64,000 bases of DNA from Phoronis australis (GCA_002633005.1 NMRA01000515.1:61302-125301); one strand, 5' to 3'. Shown: positions 1-13,158, numbered from the stretch's first letter. Made by a program: numbers and translations. Notes: generated by a model from the letters alone, not told the origin.

Positions 1-765
1 TTTATTTTCAGATACATTCAATGTATTCTGCGGCACATTATGGCCATTTTTGCTGTTTTTGAGTCTATAGTGTTTTTGGGGTCTTCCTGTGTATCTGCTA
101 AACCATTTTAAAGAATCATTATCAAAATAATCAGATATGGTCCTTGTAAGAAGATCAAGGCTAATATTAATTATTGCCATTCTCTTATATCAGTTTTGTG
201 TTTTTGTATCCGTGGATATTTTTCCTAAACCCCTTGCTGGGTCTTGGTTAAGTTTTGCTAGTGTGTTTCTGTGATGATGAATTTCACATAGATCAGATCA
301 CTGCTGGGCCCACTAGTGGCAATTGCGTTCACGTTTTCCTCTGTGTATCCGCATTTCCTTTACAGATTTTCATGAAATTGTGTAAAATTGGTTTATATTA
401 AGGAGATGATGACACTTTCTCATTTTCTGATGGATTTGTCACTTTCAGTCTGGTTTTTGGCATCCACCTCTCTGTAACCCAAACCACTCAAAGGATCATT
501 GTGAAAATTAACAGTGCTGAAAAGACTGCAACTGATGCCCCCTAGTGACAATTTTGCCTGTGTCTTCAGGTTATGTAGGACCCTTGAAAAATGGCCTCCA
601 AGTTTGCAAATTTCTGAACATCATATGTCAGAAATGGCCGACTCTTGATTCACATGAAAGTTATTAGTATTGCTTCCTTTGGTGAGAATGTTTAGGATAG
701 TTGAATCTGCACTGTGATTCACATGGTGGGCACATATCAACGCTTTGCTGTGCTCTTGTTATAAC
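1..765. repeat. Dispersed non-coding repeat, copy cut by the window edge
   Basis: The stretch contains recurring phrases (a 'cactagtggcaattg' block, 'ttcatgaaattgtg', 'ccaaaccactcaaaggatcat' and a terminal 'gctgtgctcttgt') that recur in divergent form at 30425-31645, 34440-35060 and 38400-41350. No open frame is conserved between the copies, so this looks like a non-coding repeat family. The class is not recognised. The left end lies outside the window. Confidence 0.55.
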
Positions 766-2111
766 ACATCTGTGTAAGTTCTTGTGCAATAATTTTAATA
801 TGCGCTTCTTACGAACTGTCACATTCATGGACAAGAAAGTTTTATGCTTAATTAACTTTATGTATTACCAGGTATATTGTTGTAAACCACACATGAATTG
901 TACCGAAAAAAAAACAAATTGGTAACAAATAAAGTAAGCCATGCTGCTGAAGATTCCACGATTTTGTCCAGTGAGTAGGACAGTTTGGTGGTTACGATTC
1001 TTCTATTACTGCAATGTAAATGTGACCCAGCAAAAGGCTCTGTATCCCCCTTCCTCGATAGGTGCCGAGTCAGAGCAGGGATGGCTGGGCATCCATATGT
1101 GTGTGCAGTGAAGACTTGGTCATAGATACAATTACCTTCAACTGCACATTGGAATGGCTAGTATGAGCATATTACTATTGAGTAAGAGGTAGGATAACAT
1201 GATTGTAACCAAGCTTGCAGATCATCAGGCATGAGTCATGTTGCTATCTGCTCTGTACTGATTATCAATAAAATGCAAGTGTTACATGATAAGATTATCC
1301 TTTGACTGTTTCTCAGAAAGTAGTACAATTATTAGATTTGTTGAAATTGATGTAGATATAATGACCAGTTGTGTTGATTTTAATTTTGTTATTCAGTTTC
1401 CCAAATATAATCAGTGGCATTAATGACAATAAAACTCTGCCGCATTTATATCAGTAATAATTTTGTTTTATCAACAATCTCGCTGAAAGCATCTAACAAA
1501 GCAGGGAGATGTAATTACTTCAATAGGGATTTACTTAATACGTAAATTAAGTAGGAAGTTGTAAAGAAGCTTATTAAATACAATAAAAATTCCTGGATTT
1601 TACAGCGCCGGGGGGGGGGGGGGAGTGGACAATGAGACTTGTGGCGATCGTGGCCAAGATTTAGACATTTTCATTGTGTTAATAATGAGTATATAAGTGG
1701 TATCAATGTCTAAAATTGTGGAAGTGTTTGTGAAAGAAAAAAATATTCACGGTTTCTAACTGAATCACCTCTTGTTGTGAATCCGAGAAGGTTCCAGTGT
1801 TCGACAGTGCGGCATATTTTGTTCAAATGTGTTGTATTTTCGGAAGATCTTCCTTACATACAAACTGGGCTTGTTTGCAGGAAATTCCGGTACACAAGTT
1901 GCGCGCAAAACTAACATTGGTAAGCTTTATTTTTAAGTATCTTCATTTGGCACGCCTTGCTTTCCCTGGGGGCGACGGTTGTTAAGCGGCATTGTGGTGT
2001 GCAACAAATTTTAAAACAATCTGTGCGCGTATACAAATTTCTTTTACACAGATTGTCATTGTGATGTGTAATAAAAATCGACCACCGCAGTAGTTTTGCA
2101 TTTTGCAACCT
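766..2111. other. No gene recognised
   Basis: AT-rich sequence with no exon-like open frame. A run of about 14 G lies near 1610-1623. Nothing else is supported here. Confidence 0.5.
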
Positions 2112-2166
2112 CACTAAATGTTTTTCTTGAACCGCATTCAATGCGGTTCAAGAAAAACATTTAGTG
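2112..2166. repeat. Near-perfect 55-bp palindrome
   Basis: Two 27-bp arms are exact reverse complements around a single central C at 2139; the left arm begins CACTAAATG and the right arm ends CATTTAGTG. A one-base loop is far shorter than that of a normal stem-loop RNA. It could be a real cruciform-forming palindrome, a foldback remnant or a fold-back sequencing/assembly artefact. Its last three bases, GTG, are shared with the next palindrome. Confidence 0.85.
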
Positions 2167-2202
2167 ATAAGATGCTTTCCAAGTTGGAAAGCATCTTATC
2201 AC
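2164..2202. repeat. Second near-perfect palindrome (39 bp), abutting the first
   Basis: Two 19-bp arms (GTGATAAGATGCTTTCCAA and its reverse complement) flank one central G at 2183. It shares GTG with the palindrome at 2112-2166, so the two form one 91-bp double-hairpin block. Confidence 0.85.
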
Positions 2203-2220
2203 ACCATACACATGGCTCGC

Positions 2221-2304
2221 CTGTGGACAACTATTATCCCGTTTACGTCTGTGGACAACTATTGTCCCGTTTACGCCTGTGAACAACTATTATCCCGTTT
2301 ACGC
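2221..2304 (+). repeat. 28-bp tandem repeat, three copies
   Basis: Three consecutive 28-bp units begin at 2221, 2249 and 2277 (core ACAACTATT-TCCCGTTTACG) and differ at a few bases. The array starts 19 bp after the double palindrome. Confidence 0.85.
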
Positions 2305-5300
2305 AGCAGGACTTCTACGAACGAATGTTATCAGTTTAGCGATATGATCGTGTTTCGAAAACTGATGTTTTCAATGGTGTTTTACGTTTATCTTTTGTGT
2401 TTGCTTGTAAAACGCGAATGGGAAGCGCCCGTTCTGGCATTGTGGGAACGCACTCGGCATGAGTAGTCGTCAGTGTGACGCTCCGCTTATGAACCCGCAA
2501 TGTGCTCTGTTTACTTGTTTTTGAATGTTTATAATGAAAAACACCATAAGAGTTAAGCTAAGAAACCGTTAGAAAGCATTATATCTGGGCGTTAAAATAT
2601 TACACACACGCACGCACGCACTCTCTCACACACACATCAGTATACACAGATGAATGTACATACTTACACAATCACGACAACAATTTCAATGGTATATACA
2701 AGATTACCATTAAAAAATAAATTTACAATGTTTACTTAGTTAAAATGAAAATCAAATCGGGCCGTTTACTCTCACAAAATCGATCTCGTTACATTCCTTT
2801 CCGAGTTTGAATTCTATTTCTGATTCATTCCAACAACTAGAACATCGAATCCATCAGCGAATCCAGAAAATGTTTTAGCATACCGTGAATAATACGCTTA
2901 CAAGGAAGTCACGCATTTCTAAAGATATGCGTGAATTTTCACCGCTCGTCCTTCTGAGCGGCTTGTACCAGGATCAAAGAGAGCGCGGCGCCTGAATCAG
3001 GTACAATTGTGATGACCGCATTGCCCGATGCGAGCAAGACCCAATTAAATATCCGACCATAAACTGTATTAGACATCTCTGACTATACATAATGGCAAAT
3101 TTTCAAAATGCATTAACCACTCATTTTCGTTATAAACGAACACCACGGCGGTGTTCAGCTGAAAAAAAAAACAAGTACGTTCGATTTTTAAAACTCGATG
3201 AATTAATAATCTAAAAACTACAATCATTGGGTGCGATTGAAGATGATAAACTACCGCGCGTATTGAGATACTCGGTGGATATACAAACGCTGATGAGAGT
3301 TAACAGTATCAAATGGATTCATTTTTTAATATTCTTTCTATCTCGTTCAACCAGGTTTTTGACCAGGAAACACTTGTTGTGCCCACTTATCATTTGTTAT
3401 TACTGGCAAAGAGCTAGAATAGTTATATAGTCAGTGTCCAGAGATTCCAAATCTTCAGCTTGGCTATCACCATATTTGCATTTTTGTATATATTTTATGA
3501 CTTGTGTTCGAATAAAGGTACGGCTTTTCCAGACACTGGAACAATACCCCAATGTTTACAAAAAACATTCTGAAATTCCGCAATTGTACAACAAAATTAT
3601 TTTTTTTCTATATGGATGTCAAAAACTCAACCCAAATGAAAATAAGGTTTTATTCGAAACAGTATCAGAATTTCTTTATAACATTATGTGTGAGTGGATA
3701 GAATTGTATAAATGTTTATGAAAATGAATTACTTACATTCGTTATCAGTATATATCATTGTCATATTAACATCAGTTTTTTTAATTTATGTATTCGTGTG
3801 TAATAATTGTATATAGACTTCTTTTTATTTTCAACCCATATCTAATGCCTCTTGACGCTTTCTGGGTTATGTACATTCATTGTATTCTGAAGATTTCGAA
3901 ATAAACATTAAAAAATAAAGATTAAACTTTAATGACACGTGAAATGTTTAGTGTACCTGTAATGTGGTAAATTTAGGTATGGGCTCACAATGAACATAAT
4001 AGCTGGCGATCAGAATCCACCACTGTTTTGGTACTTCGAGTTCAAAACTTAGATAAAAAGTTATCAACCCGTTCCTGGTAAGAAAAAAAAACAAATGGGC
4101 AGAAGCATTAAAAATTGAATAAACGAAACCAATATGAAAGTTATCGTTCCTTTGGGAAGTGGCCCTTTGTGAAGATACACACAAGTTTACCTTTTTAGTC
4201 ATTTTGTAATATTTATAATGTACCAAGTTAAAACTACTCTCCAGAGTTGCAGACTATAACTCTGCAAATGTCAAAGAAAACCAACCATTGTTGAGACAGT
4301 AATGCTAGCAACTACCTTTCCACATCATTAGCTCAGATCTACTTCAATACAAAGGGCGTGCTGAATAGGCATCATAAATGTTGTCTGGGGCTTAGGAAAT
4401 CAGAGCGGTCACCAGTGTAAGCGAGAAATTCTCCGCATGGACTTGATTTATTGGGGTTGGCCGCGCACTACGGTAAAGTCGCGTGATTTTCGGACACTGA
4501 AAATTAATTCCAATAGAAAAAAATCATTCTTGGACGAATCTCGCGAAATATCATTTTGTGGTGTCCGAATTTGGCGGACCTCCAAATTTGGGTTTCGGCT
4601 AGTGTCCGAATTTCGTGGGTGTACATTATTTCGATGAGCGGTCGCAGTATCAACAATGCTGGCTCGGTCATTTGATAGCTGTATAATTGCAGNCAGAGAG
4701 TGAAAAGCCCAATCAATTTTCGTTTTTATTCAACAAATCAGAGCGAAATTAAGATTTGTTAAAATGAAGCTCATGTACCAGGGTAGAGTTCAGTAAAGCC
4801 AGAAGCTAGCCAGGATCTCTAGACAAAGTCACGTGCTCTCATTTAAAATACATGGCAATATCTCACGTAATCTCGCGAAGTCTTGTTTTTAGCGATGTTC
4901 CAGCGTTACTGAACTCTACCCAGATTCCTTTACTGTAATCATCATGTCGCATTTGCGAAAGAAGCTAACCCGTTGTGACAACCTGCTGTGAAGCAAAAAT
5001 GACCACCCGATGAGCCTAGAATATATTTTTAACAAAATAAGTGACTCAAATTAAAAGTTTGACAATAGAAGGGGCGACTTCACTGCATCAAACCTCTAAC
5101 GTCATTTCCTTTGTGACTTGAGTTTCAGCTGGTGCGAGCACATTTTCCCCATGAACTAGATATGCTAAGCGACCCGGAAGGAACCCGTTTCTCAGATTGT
5201 GGCTTTTTTGAACCTTGATTATTTGGACAACTAAGAAAATGCCGGCCAGTACGAGTTAAAAACTCCGCGTACCTCAGTGCCACTAGCGGACTTAGGAGAG

Positions 5301-5857
5301 GGGGGCAAGGTGCCATGTCCCCTCCTAAAATTCCCCCATGGCAGTTCGAGAGTGCGAATGTGTGACCGCGACGGGCAAAATCCTGGCTAATACTCTGCCG
5401 TGCCCCCCCCCCGGATCCTTCCCTGCCTGTGATCTATGTTTTTCCAAATTTGTTCGTTATTAACACTAGGTGCCTGATTTATGAAAAAGCTAATCCGTCT
5501 AGTTAGCGCCATTCACACGATGTGAAGTTACGGAAATTGTCTCAAGTTCTGGTTTGTAAAAGTCAACATCAATTACCCAATCAAATACTGTTTGGTGGTA
5601 TATAATCAACCTTATGGTGACATCATTGATCAATGGAGCGCTTTGTGTAAAGAACCTCACAAGCCCACAAATGGTGTGGCGGCTTTAGCTGCAATCAATA
5701 TCGTTTTCGTTCCCGTCAAGATATCCGTTGATGTGACGACAGAGTATCGCCGAATACTTACACGCTGATTTATCGAGACTATGAGGGACGCTAGTTAGTT
5801 AATTTCCTCGGAAGCTACTGGTCTTCTGTTGTCGAACTCTTGTGAAGAGAAGAAAAC
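2305..5857. other. No gene recognised; microsatellite and repeat scraps
   Basis: An ACAC/GCAC microsatellite lies at about 2603-2638. A single N is at 4693. At about 5280-5430 there is a G/C-run-rich fragment resembling, in inverted orientation, the repeat piece at 6985-7100. A TATA-like string at about 5599 lies 270 bp before the CAPSL start codon and may belong to that gene's promoter. Open frames here are short and show no family resemblance. Confidence 0.45.
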
Positions 5858-5869
5858 TAGCCATCTACG

Positions 5870-8800
5870 ATGAGTAACCCGGGAACAGTTAACAAGTTTC
5901 TTGATGATTTAAGACGCCTTTGTCAGACGAAAGGAATATGCGGCATTAGAACTTTAGGTGCATTTTTTATGAAGATGGATAAAGATCTCTCAAAGACTAT
6001 TACTTTAGAAGAATTTAGTGGTGGAATGAAAGCCTTCGGTCTTGCTTTGAACGATGATGAATTGAACGAGGTTTTTCAAATGTTGGATGAAGACGGGGAC
6101 GGTTGTATCGAGTTTGGCGAGTTCTTCAAGCGGCTGAGACCGCCACTGAAAGAATGTAGGAAGGGAGTTATAAATGAAGCGTTTGACGAGATTGATGTGA
6201 ATGGTGATGGTGTTCTGGAAATCGCTGACCTGAAAGGTATTTCAGATATGTTAATTTCGACACGTTCTAATAAATAACAGCAACTTGCAATCTACAGCAT
6301 CCGTGAGGACTGAGGCAAACAGTGCCGAACCCGGGTATGTACTATTTACAAGCCAACTGTAGGACAAGTCTTCCTGGAAAGCTCTCTGTATTTTGGTATC
6401 AAATTCAGATGTTTTCATGTCTAGTAATTAACCGTTGTGTGACATATTTCTAGGCTGAATGGCGTAACAGATTTTCCGCACTATAGGCCTACCGAGTGAT
6501 CACCTGCTCAATGCTCGACAGGGAGAAATTTCGAGAAAAAACATCTGTTCAAAAATCGATTTTTACATGACTGAAATTAAATCGATAAGTGACATTTTAT
6601 TTCGACGTCTCATCATATCCGTCACTGGATCACCATTTATCATAATTGCTTACCAGTGTCACGCGATAAGCAGTTAAGCATGTGTCTGTAAGATGAACGC
6701 ATTGCTCTCACGTTTAAACTGAGGGAATACATAGTCGTGCAGAAGGTTTGTAGTAAGGTGCGCCATAGGCCTATTATAGAAATATAAATATGGGCAACAT
6801 AACTCAGGGGGAACCGATGAGCAGAGATGCATTGACCCCAATGACCAGAAAATCGTTTAGTATCTACGAACATTCCTGTTGTGCAATACTTTCTTTTTCT
6901 TGGGCTTCAATGATATCTACTGCCAATGTTTAGTTGATTTAATCATTGCTAACACCCGCGGCGGATTTGAGCTGCGACCTCAGACATCAGGGGCGGATCC
7001 AGGATTTTGAGTTAGGGAGCCAGGGCAGAGTATTAGCCAAGATTTTGCTCGTCAGACTTTTGCACCTCCGAACTGCCAATTTTAGGGGGGGGGGGCTTGC
7101 AACAACTTACTACTGAAAGGACCATTGACTACAATGTTCACATGTCGTCCGGTAAGAAGGACTTTTACATTAACCCAAAACATTTCAATGTTTTGCTTAC
7201 TGAATTTCAGTCGTGTTTATGTTGTTCACGAATAATCATACTTCAATCCCTTCTCCCACACTCTTAAACGGAGACAAACAATTATCCAGTCATGTATGTG
7301 TTCCCTACAAAATCGTAACCTCAATTTGCGTCTATTCTCGTAACGCGAATCTCGATTTTTGTCTAAGAAATGCAACGACCAGCTCCGTTGCGTAACTGCG
7401 GGAAACGTAGTAAAAATGCCAATTGACATGGATAAAAACAAATAAAGCAATTTTCCCCGACTTATATCAAGTGGTTCTGGTTGTGTTTATTTTAACTCGC
7501 ACAGCCAGTCAGATAAGTTTTACAGCCTTATAAACATAAAACGTCCACAAAAACGACATCCGAAAAAGAACTGCTTATTATCTACTAATTAATTGAAAAT
7601 AAAACACTGATTCTCAGTTCTCAATAACCATTGTCAATGCACCCCGGGAGGCCGTAAATCAAACCGCAAATATATAAGTGGAGATGAAGGAACAGAGTTG
7701 TCGAGTTTTTTGTTTGTCAGCTCTGGCAATGATTTTTACGTTTTGGAATAAGTTCGTGAATCATTTAAACCAGAATCACCGTCTACTAAAAAAAAACAGT
7801 GACATGTGTTTCTATGAACAAAGTAATAAAAATGATATTTTTTAACATTTTACAGAGTTCGTCCCATATACCTTTTATTGCTTTTATTGATTTATTGCCG
7901 CAGGAAAGGGAGCCCAAGGACGTTCTTTGATTAAGATTATTTTTCTTGGACAAGCTTTACAAGGATTAATATGAAATGAATGTGATTGGAGGCTTAGCGT
8001 TGAAAAATATCGATCCCCAGTGTGAAGTCTACTAGCCAGAAAATATTAATTCATTTTGTTCAACTTTCTAACAATAAAGCTTCATAGAAAAACACCTGAT
8101 CTATTTATGTTTCGTCGGTTCACAAGTTTGTGTTATTACAGTATCAAACAGTTGACAGGTGAAAAGCTATTTTAATTACAAGATTGTACTTACCAATCAA
8201 CAGAGTGTCAATCACTGAGCTAATTCCTAGTGTCGCAACAATTCAATATTATGATACAATTTAATTATGAAAACAAAGTTATGACTTGTAAGCGACTGTT
8301 AGATGTTGTACTTTATCATACAGTGCGCCATCTTTTACAACAAAATGTTTTGAGAGGTTAACTATACGCCATGTGGAGTCTGTAAAAGATACAAATCGTA
8401 TTGTCAGCGTTAATTTTTAATCTAATTAAGAAGCTGAGGTTTCAAAAGCCCCAGGGTCAGACCGCCTGCTCTTTCCTCAATCCCAGAAGATCAATGGACT
8501 AATCCAAAATTACTATTGTTTTATTACCCTGTTTTACCTTTATGACGAATGCGTCCCTCGACAATCCTCATTATCATATACATGTAAAGGTACTTAACCA
8601 TTCTTTTCACAGGCACTCGTTACAGTGAAAGAGCTAGGCAACATCCAAAGTAGTACTTAACTATTCTTTTCACAGGCACTTGTTACAGTGAAAGAGCTAG
8701 GCAACATCCAAAGTACTTACTGGGTGAATGGAGTGAGGACGATGTTCTACGTCACTTCCTGGACACATTCGACACTCCCGGGGAGGGCGATGGTGTCGTG

Positions 8801-8944
8801 ACACGGGACGAATTCATCAATTACTACACTGATGTCAGTGCCACCGTTGACGACGACTCTTATTTTGACATGGTCATGCGGCGATGCTGGAATCTACCTT
8901 CAAAGTCAAAATCAACGACTAGAATGCATGACAGACTGTCCTGA
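5870..8944 (+). CDS. CAPSL: Calcyphosine-like EF-hand protein, complete, two exons
   Basis: Exons 5870-6236 and 8676-8944 join in phase 1 and give 211 residues, close to vertebrate CAPSL. The ATG follows an in-frame TAG at 5858. Four EF-hand loops are visible: residues 37-48, 73-84 (DEDGDGCIEFGE), 109-120 (DVNGDGVLEIAD) and a fourth at 155-168 with the two-residue insertion typical of calcyphosines. The splice falls where the family motif DLR/K...HPKY..GEWSE continues, which fixes the acceptor at 8675/8676. The first loop lacks the usual glycine at position 6 and may bind calcium weakly. Known members are cytosolic Ca2+-binding proteins, often linked to ciliated cells; the role here is inferred. 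Oddity: the acceptor region is tandemly duplicated just upstream (see 8588-8713). Without the splice, exon 1 would read through to a stop at 6275. Confidence 0.93.
6985..7100. repeat. Fragment of a dispersed G-rich repeat (transposon end?)
   Basis: Begins with 'atcaggggcggatccagg' and ends in a long G run. Similar pieces, partly inverted, occur at about 5280-5430 and 63800-63840. Short, imprecise borders; assignment to a transposon is inference. It lies in the CAPSL intron. Confidence 0.35.
8588..8713 (+). repeat. 63-bp tandem duplication of the CAPSL exon 2 acceptor
   Basis: Two nearly identical units follow each other. Each has a branch-point-like TACTTAAC, a pyrimidine tract, CACAG and the first 38 bases of exon 2. 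The two acceptors are at 8612/8613 and 8675/8676, exactly 63 bp (21 codons) apart. The upstream copy reads 13 codons and then hits TAG at 8651, so only the downstream acceptor yields a full protein. Confidence 0.9.
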
Positions 8945-11900
8945 GGTTAATGACCAGCAGCCCAGATGAATTATTTGTTTCTGCCAAAAATCGACCAAGA
9001 CTTACTCCGTAAATGCGCTCATTTATGTCTTTACTTCCGAAATGACGTGTTTTTTTTCGGAAAAATTGTAGCTCAAATGTTTTGCATAACAGGGGTATGT
9101 GGCTATTACGCTTTACTGCTTTACCTTATAAAGTACACGATATCTAAAATTGTGCGTTTGTGTCTTTTGTCACTCTGTGTACTTTACATTCGTTCATAAA
9201 CAAGGCTATGATAAACTGGCATTAGGCCCAAGAAGCGATATTTTAGTTTAAATCACTAATCGGCCATTCTGTACTCAGAAGACAAGTAGTTCATAGGTTT
9301 CCAAAGAACTGACAGTTCGTTATTCCTTGAAACTATGCTCACGGTGCACAAAATGACACTGACGTTGTCATTTCTTTCGAGGTCATGACTTGAAGTCAGC
9401 TCCAGTTTGAGGAAGTTGAGACGGTAAGGGTGCTAAACCAAAAGTTGGTTTTTGTGATGTGGAAGGCAGACATATACCACGTCAACATCTATCTGTCGTT
9501 TTTTAACGAATTAGTCACGTATCGCTCTCATGTTGTTTTAAAAAGTTGCTCCTTGTTTTTTGCTCACATGTTTGATCCACTGACGCATGTATCTGATTGC
9601 TCAACTCCAAGTTAAGGCACAGATTCAGTGTAGAACACGAGTGAGATCTAATACGGGCATGAACGATATATTAGCCTCAGGCACGGGAAATCGATCAAGT
9701 TCATAAAAAGCACAGTTTTCCATATGAATATTCAAACCAATTTTAGCGAATGCATTTATAGTTCGTCCGATATCATGTTTTTTATTTTTATTCGAAGTAT
9801 GTTTTAATTTCTGCCGACAAACAGAATACTAATATGTATAAAATACTTAGTGAAAGTCACCACAGCACACAAAAGCGCACGAGTTATGTTTTGATACAGC
9901 TTAAAAGTTGTATTAATTCCAGACTAGTAGTCATCTCTGAGGATCATGTCTCTTTTACATCGTAATTTACATTAGCCTTCTACTGTCGTAACTAATTTTT
10001 AATAGACGATTGATTATATAGCGCTTGGAATGTTTTAGATAGAATCTATCGGCGGTCTCGAAGCAGCTATGTGCGACGTACTGGCGAGTTAGCTGTACAG
10101 AAAATGTGCATAGTAAACCAGTCAACTCATGCTGCGTAGGTGTAACGATAAAACAATACTACGTGTAATTAAATTGTTTGCATAAGAATTAAAACTACGG
10201 AAACACTCTAAAAACAATTTTGTTCCGCCAACTGTTTGAACTACGTCGCAATTTGTCGCTTACTTCAGGGCCTGTGGGGTCTATCTAACCTGTGTGTTCG
10301 AAATTGAAATTATTTTTTAGGTTTTCCGTTCTACTTTAGTGCGAACTCAAAACAAATGTGTTTCGTAGTTAATATATGCGCACATAAATAAATTCCACTA
10401 ATAAACACGACACTTGCTGACACGGAGCAACTGACACGGAACGAGGTCCTCGAGCCCAAATATGCGTGTAGACACGGAACAAATTGACAATACAGTGACA
10501 ACTTTTGTCACCCGCTTCTGAGGTATATTAAACTGTATGGAAGCGTATATTATGAAGTACCACACCACGCTCCCCTTGCAAATACCCCCTCCTGAGAAAG
10601 CCACCCCTCCCAAGAAAGCACTCCCCCTCCTAAGACAGCAATTCCATCCCAAGACAGCAACCTCCTCCCAAGAAAGCATTACCCCTCCCAAGAAACCAAC
10701 CCTCATAGGTGCTTCGTATTTCCGGCTCTGTAGCGTTTGGTGGAAAAGTTGAATTGGCGGCTGATTAAACAGGGTTTTACTGAAAAATCAACGCAAGCGT
10801 AGTTATCAGGATTCTTATTATGTACATTATGGGGATTCATTTGACGGGTTACCCCGAAATATTGTTCACAATGTTCAGCAAGACTGCCACGGGGTATGGA
10901 GCCCATGACAATTAATGCCATTCAGTAAGAAACAACCTGTTCTTACCAGGGACTTCTATAAGTACAAGTCCAAATCAACTGACTCCCAACGCTGTACGAT
11001 CATGAAATATTAAGCATTTATGAACCTACCCTCTGACACTGAAAAGTACCTTTCGTAGCACTGTGAAAGAGTGTATTGTGAACCTCGATATTTTGAGAGT
11101 GCATAAAGAAGCCACGCGATTCCACTCGGGGGAGTTGTGCGTTTGGCACAGGGGAGTAATTCTGAGTCGCGCGACTTGTGCGCTGACCGCGCGAGATGGA
11201 GTCTGTTGGAACCTGCGAATTTTATTGCCTCTTCCAGAATCTGAATCAAGCTTAGGCCGCATAAATTAAAAGCTCTAGTTGCCGTATTTCCTACTTCTGC
11301 CTAACTCTTAGTAACTAACCTGTTTTCAGAATTCGTAGCAACAAACAGAATAAGAATATGTTCATTGGCTAGGAATTGTTCACCTAACACGCTAACGAGT
11401 AAAAGCCGTACGAGTGAATAACAGACAGGCATAAAACAGTCAAATTGCATTATTCATTGTGATTTTCTGCCACTGAAACAAAAGTCAAACTGTTTAACAG
11501 GCATTTTTACGATTTGATTGTAAACATTTTCAATTTCTGTTGATGTAAAAGCATTTTCATTTCGTTTCAAATTTCAAAAAATGGTCTGTCTACTGCTCGT
11601 CGCTTCGTCGGCAAATCACCTCTCCTCATTTGATATGGCATAGACATCCTTTTAAAAGAATACGAAGTAGGGATATTGGTGAATAATTGCCTCACCTTAC
11701 ACTGAAGAGGTCAAAACTAAAGTGGACTTTCCGAGAAATGAACCTTAGGAACTGTGACACGTAATGTTGGAAATCTTTTGCATCATGTTTGTTGCGGCTC
11801 GTATGAAGTCTGCGAGGTTGTGTACCATTGTCACTGATGGACAAGGGAACACTTTTTTCATTGACCAAAGTTTCATTAGGTCTAGACCTGCTTTTCCCTG

Positions 11901-12561
11901 AACAGGTTCGTTTCCTCAGTGCAAGAACACACGGTAGTTAATGTCTGGTTTTTGTTTGAGCAACGATAGAAGGCTGCCTATAGTACCGTCGGCGTGTACT
12001 AGATTTAAAAGAATGAAAACGCATACATGCGTACACCTGCATGGACGTCAGTTCACCAATCCACAATGAAAGTGGACACTGGTTGAACAACAATCATTTG
12101 ACGATCTCCTTCAATTCTAAGTTTGAAATGCCTGCACCTTACCCCACTATGCTGGTGTTATTGAGTGACACCTATTGTCCCGAACTATTAACACTAGCAA
12201 GTACGCCAAAATAGCAAATACACAAAACGTGCCGAGAGTGGCGTACATGAAGTGATATCCCACAAGACATTATTACGCGTATCGACCGAGACTGAATTTG
12301 TATTTATCCCATACGCTTCGAATTCCTGAGTTTCTTTCATATTTCTGCAGATTTTTTAAATACTTCATTCAGACTGTTCACGTGGCGGATCACATCCTAC
12401 ATGTATGTACTTGCATGCGCGTTAGGCTGCAAGCTTTTTCTAGTAAAAGAAACAGTTTTAAATGCGGCGATTTATTACTTGAAAAGAGATAACAAAGATG
12501 TAAACAAGAGTAACCTTTCATTGAACTTGTAACATCTCCTGAAAATAGTTAAATAACAACA
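8945..12561. other. No gene recognised
   Basis: AT-rich sequence after the CAPSL stop codon. The only structure I see is a degenerate C-rich short repeat at about 10560-10700, variants of CCTCCCAAGAAAGCA. The first few hundred bases are presumably CAPSL 3' UTR, but I found no convincing AATAAA close to the stop. Confidence 0.45.
10560..10700 (+). repeat. Degenerate C-rich short tandem repeat
   Basis: Imperfect repetition of a roughly 20-bp unit around CCTCCCAAGAAAGCA. Any frame across it gives low-complexity peptide only. Confidence 0.6.
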
Positions 12562-12566
12562 ATATT

Positions 12567-12832
12567 CATGCGCGCACCCAGCCTTGAAAATGGGGGGGCT
12601 CGAATTTCTGTCTATGTGGACCTTTTGCTGACAAAAAAGTTGAGGGACTAAAAAAAAACGAGTACCACCCTTCAGGTCCGTGAAGCGTGCGTCTGCGTGT
12701 TTTTAGTGAACTTTTGTCTCGTTTTCTCGGACTTTTTGTGTCTCTGGGGTGGACCTTTTTGCCTACGGCACTTCGCTCGGCTTCAAGGAGGAGCTCGTTC
12801 GAGCCCCCTAGCCCCCCCTGGGTGCGCGCATG
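12567..12832. mobile_element. MITE-like element with CATGCGCGCACCC ends, copy 1
   Basis: The ends are inverted repeats beginning CATGCGCGCACCCAG, and a 5-bp target duplication ATATT flanks the element (12562-12566 and 12833-12837). No coding capacity. A related 242-bp element lies 84 bp downstream in the opposite orientation. Confidence 0.75.
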
Positions 12833-12916
12833 ATATTTTATATTGTAGTTACCAAGGAATCGGTGCCTCAGTTGCAGACTATAAAATATTTAGCAAATGA
12901 AAACTGATATAGATCG

Positions 12917-13158
12917 CATGCGCGCACCCAGGGTGGGGGGCTCGTTTGGCTAATTGGACAAAAAGGTCCGCCTCAGAGAAACAAAAAGTCCGAGAAAACG
13001 AGACAAAAAGTCCACTAAAAAGGCGCAGACGCACAATTCACAGCTCTGGACGTGGTACCACGTTATTATTTTTTTTAATTCTTCGGCTTCTTGTCGATAA
13101 AAGGTCCACCGTTGTCGGAAATTCGAGCACCCCATATTAAAGGCTGTGTGCGCGCATG
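12917..13158. mobile_element. MITE-like element with CATGCGCGCACCC ends, copy 2, inverted
   Basis: Same terminal sequence as the copy at 12567-12832, flanked by a different 5-bp duplication GATCG (12912-12916 and 13159-13163). Internal blocks such as GACAAAAAGTCC and CGAGAAAACGAG are the reverse complement of blocks in copy 1, so the pair forms a large inverted repeat. The distinct target duplications indicate two insertions. Confidence 0.75.

Noticed and set aside
2935-3000. tRNA-like stem near GCTCGTCCTTCTGAGCGGC
   Set aside because: No complete cloverleaf, and no B-box-like GGTTCGAATCC was found.
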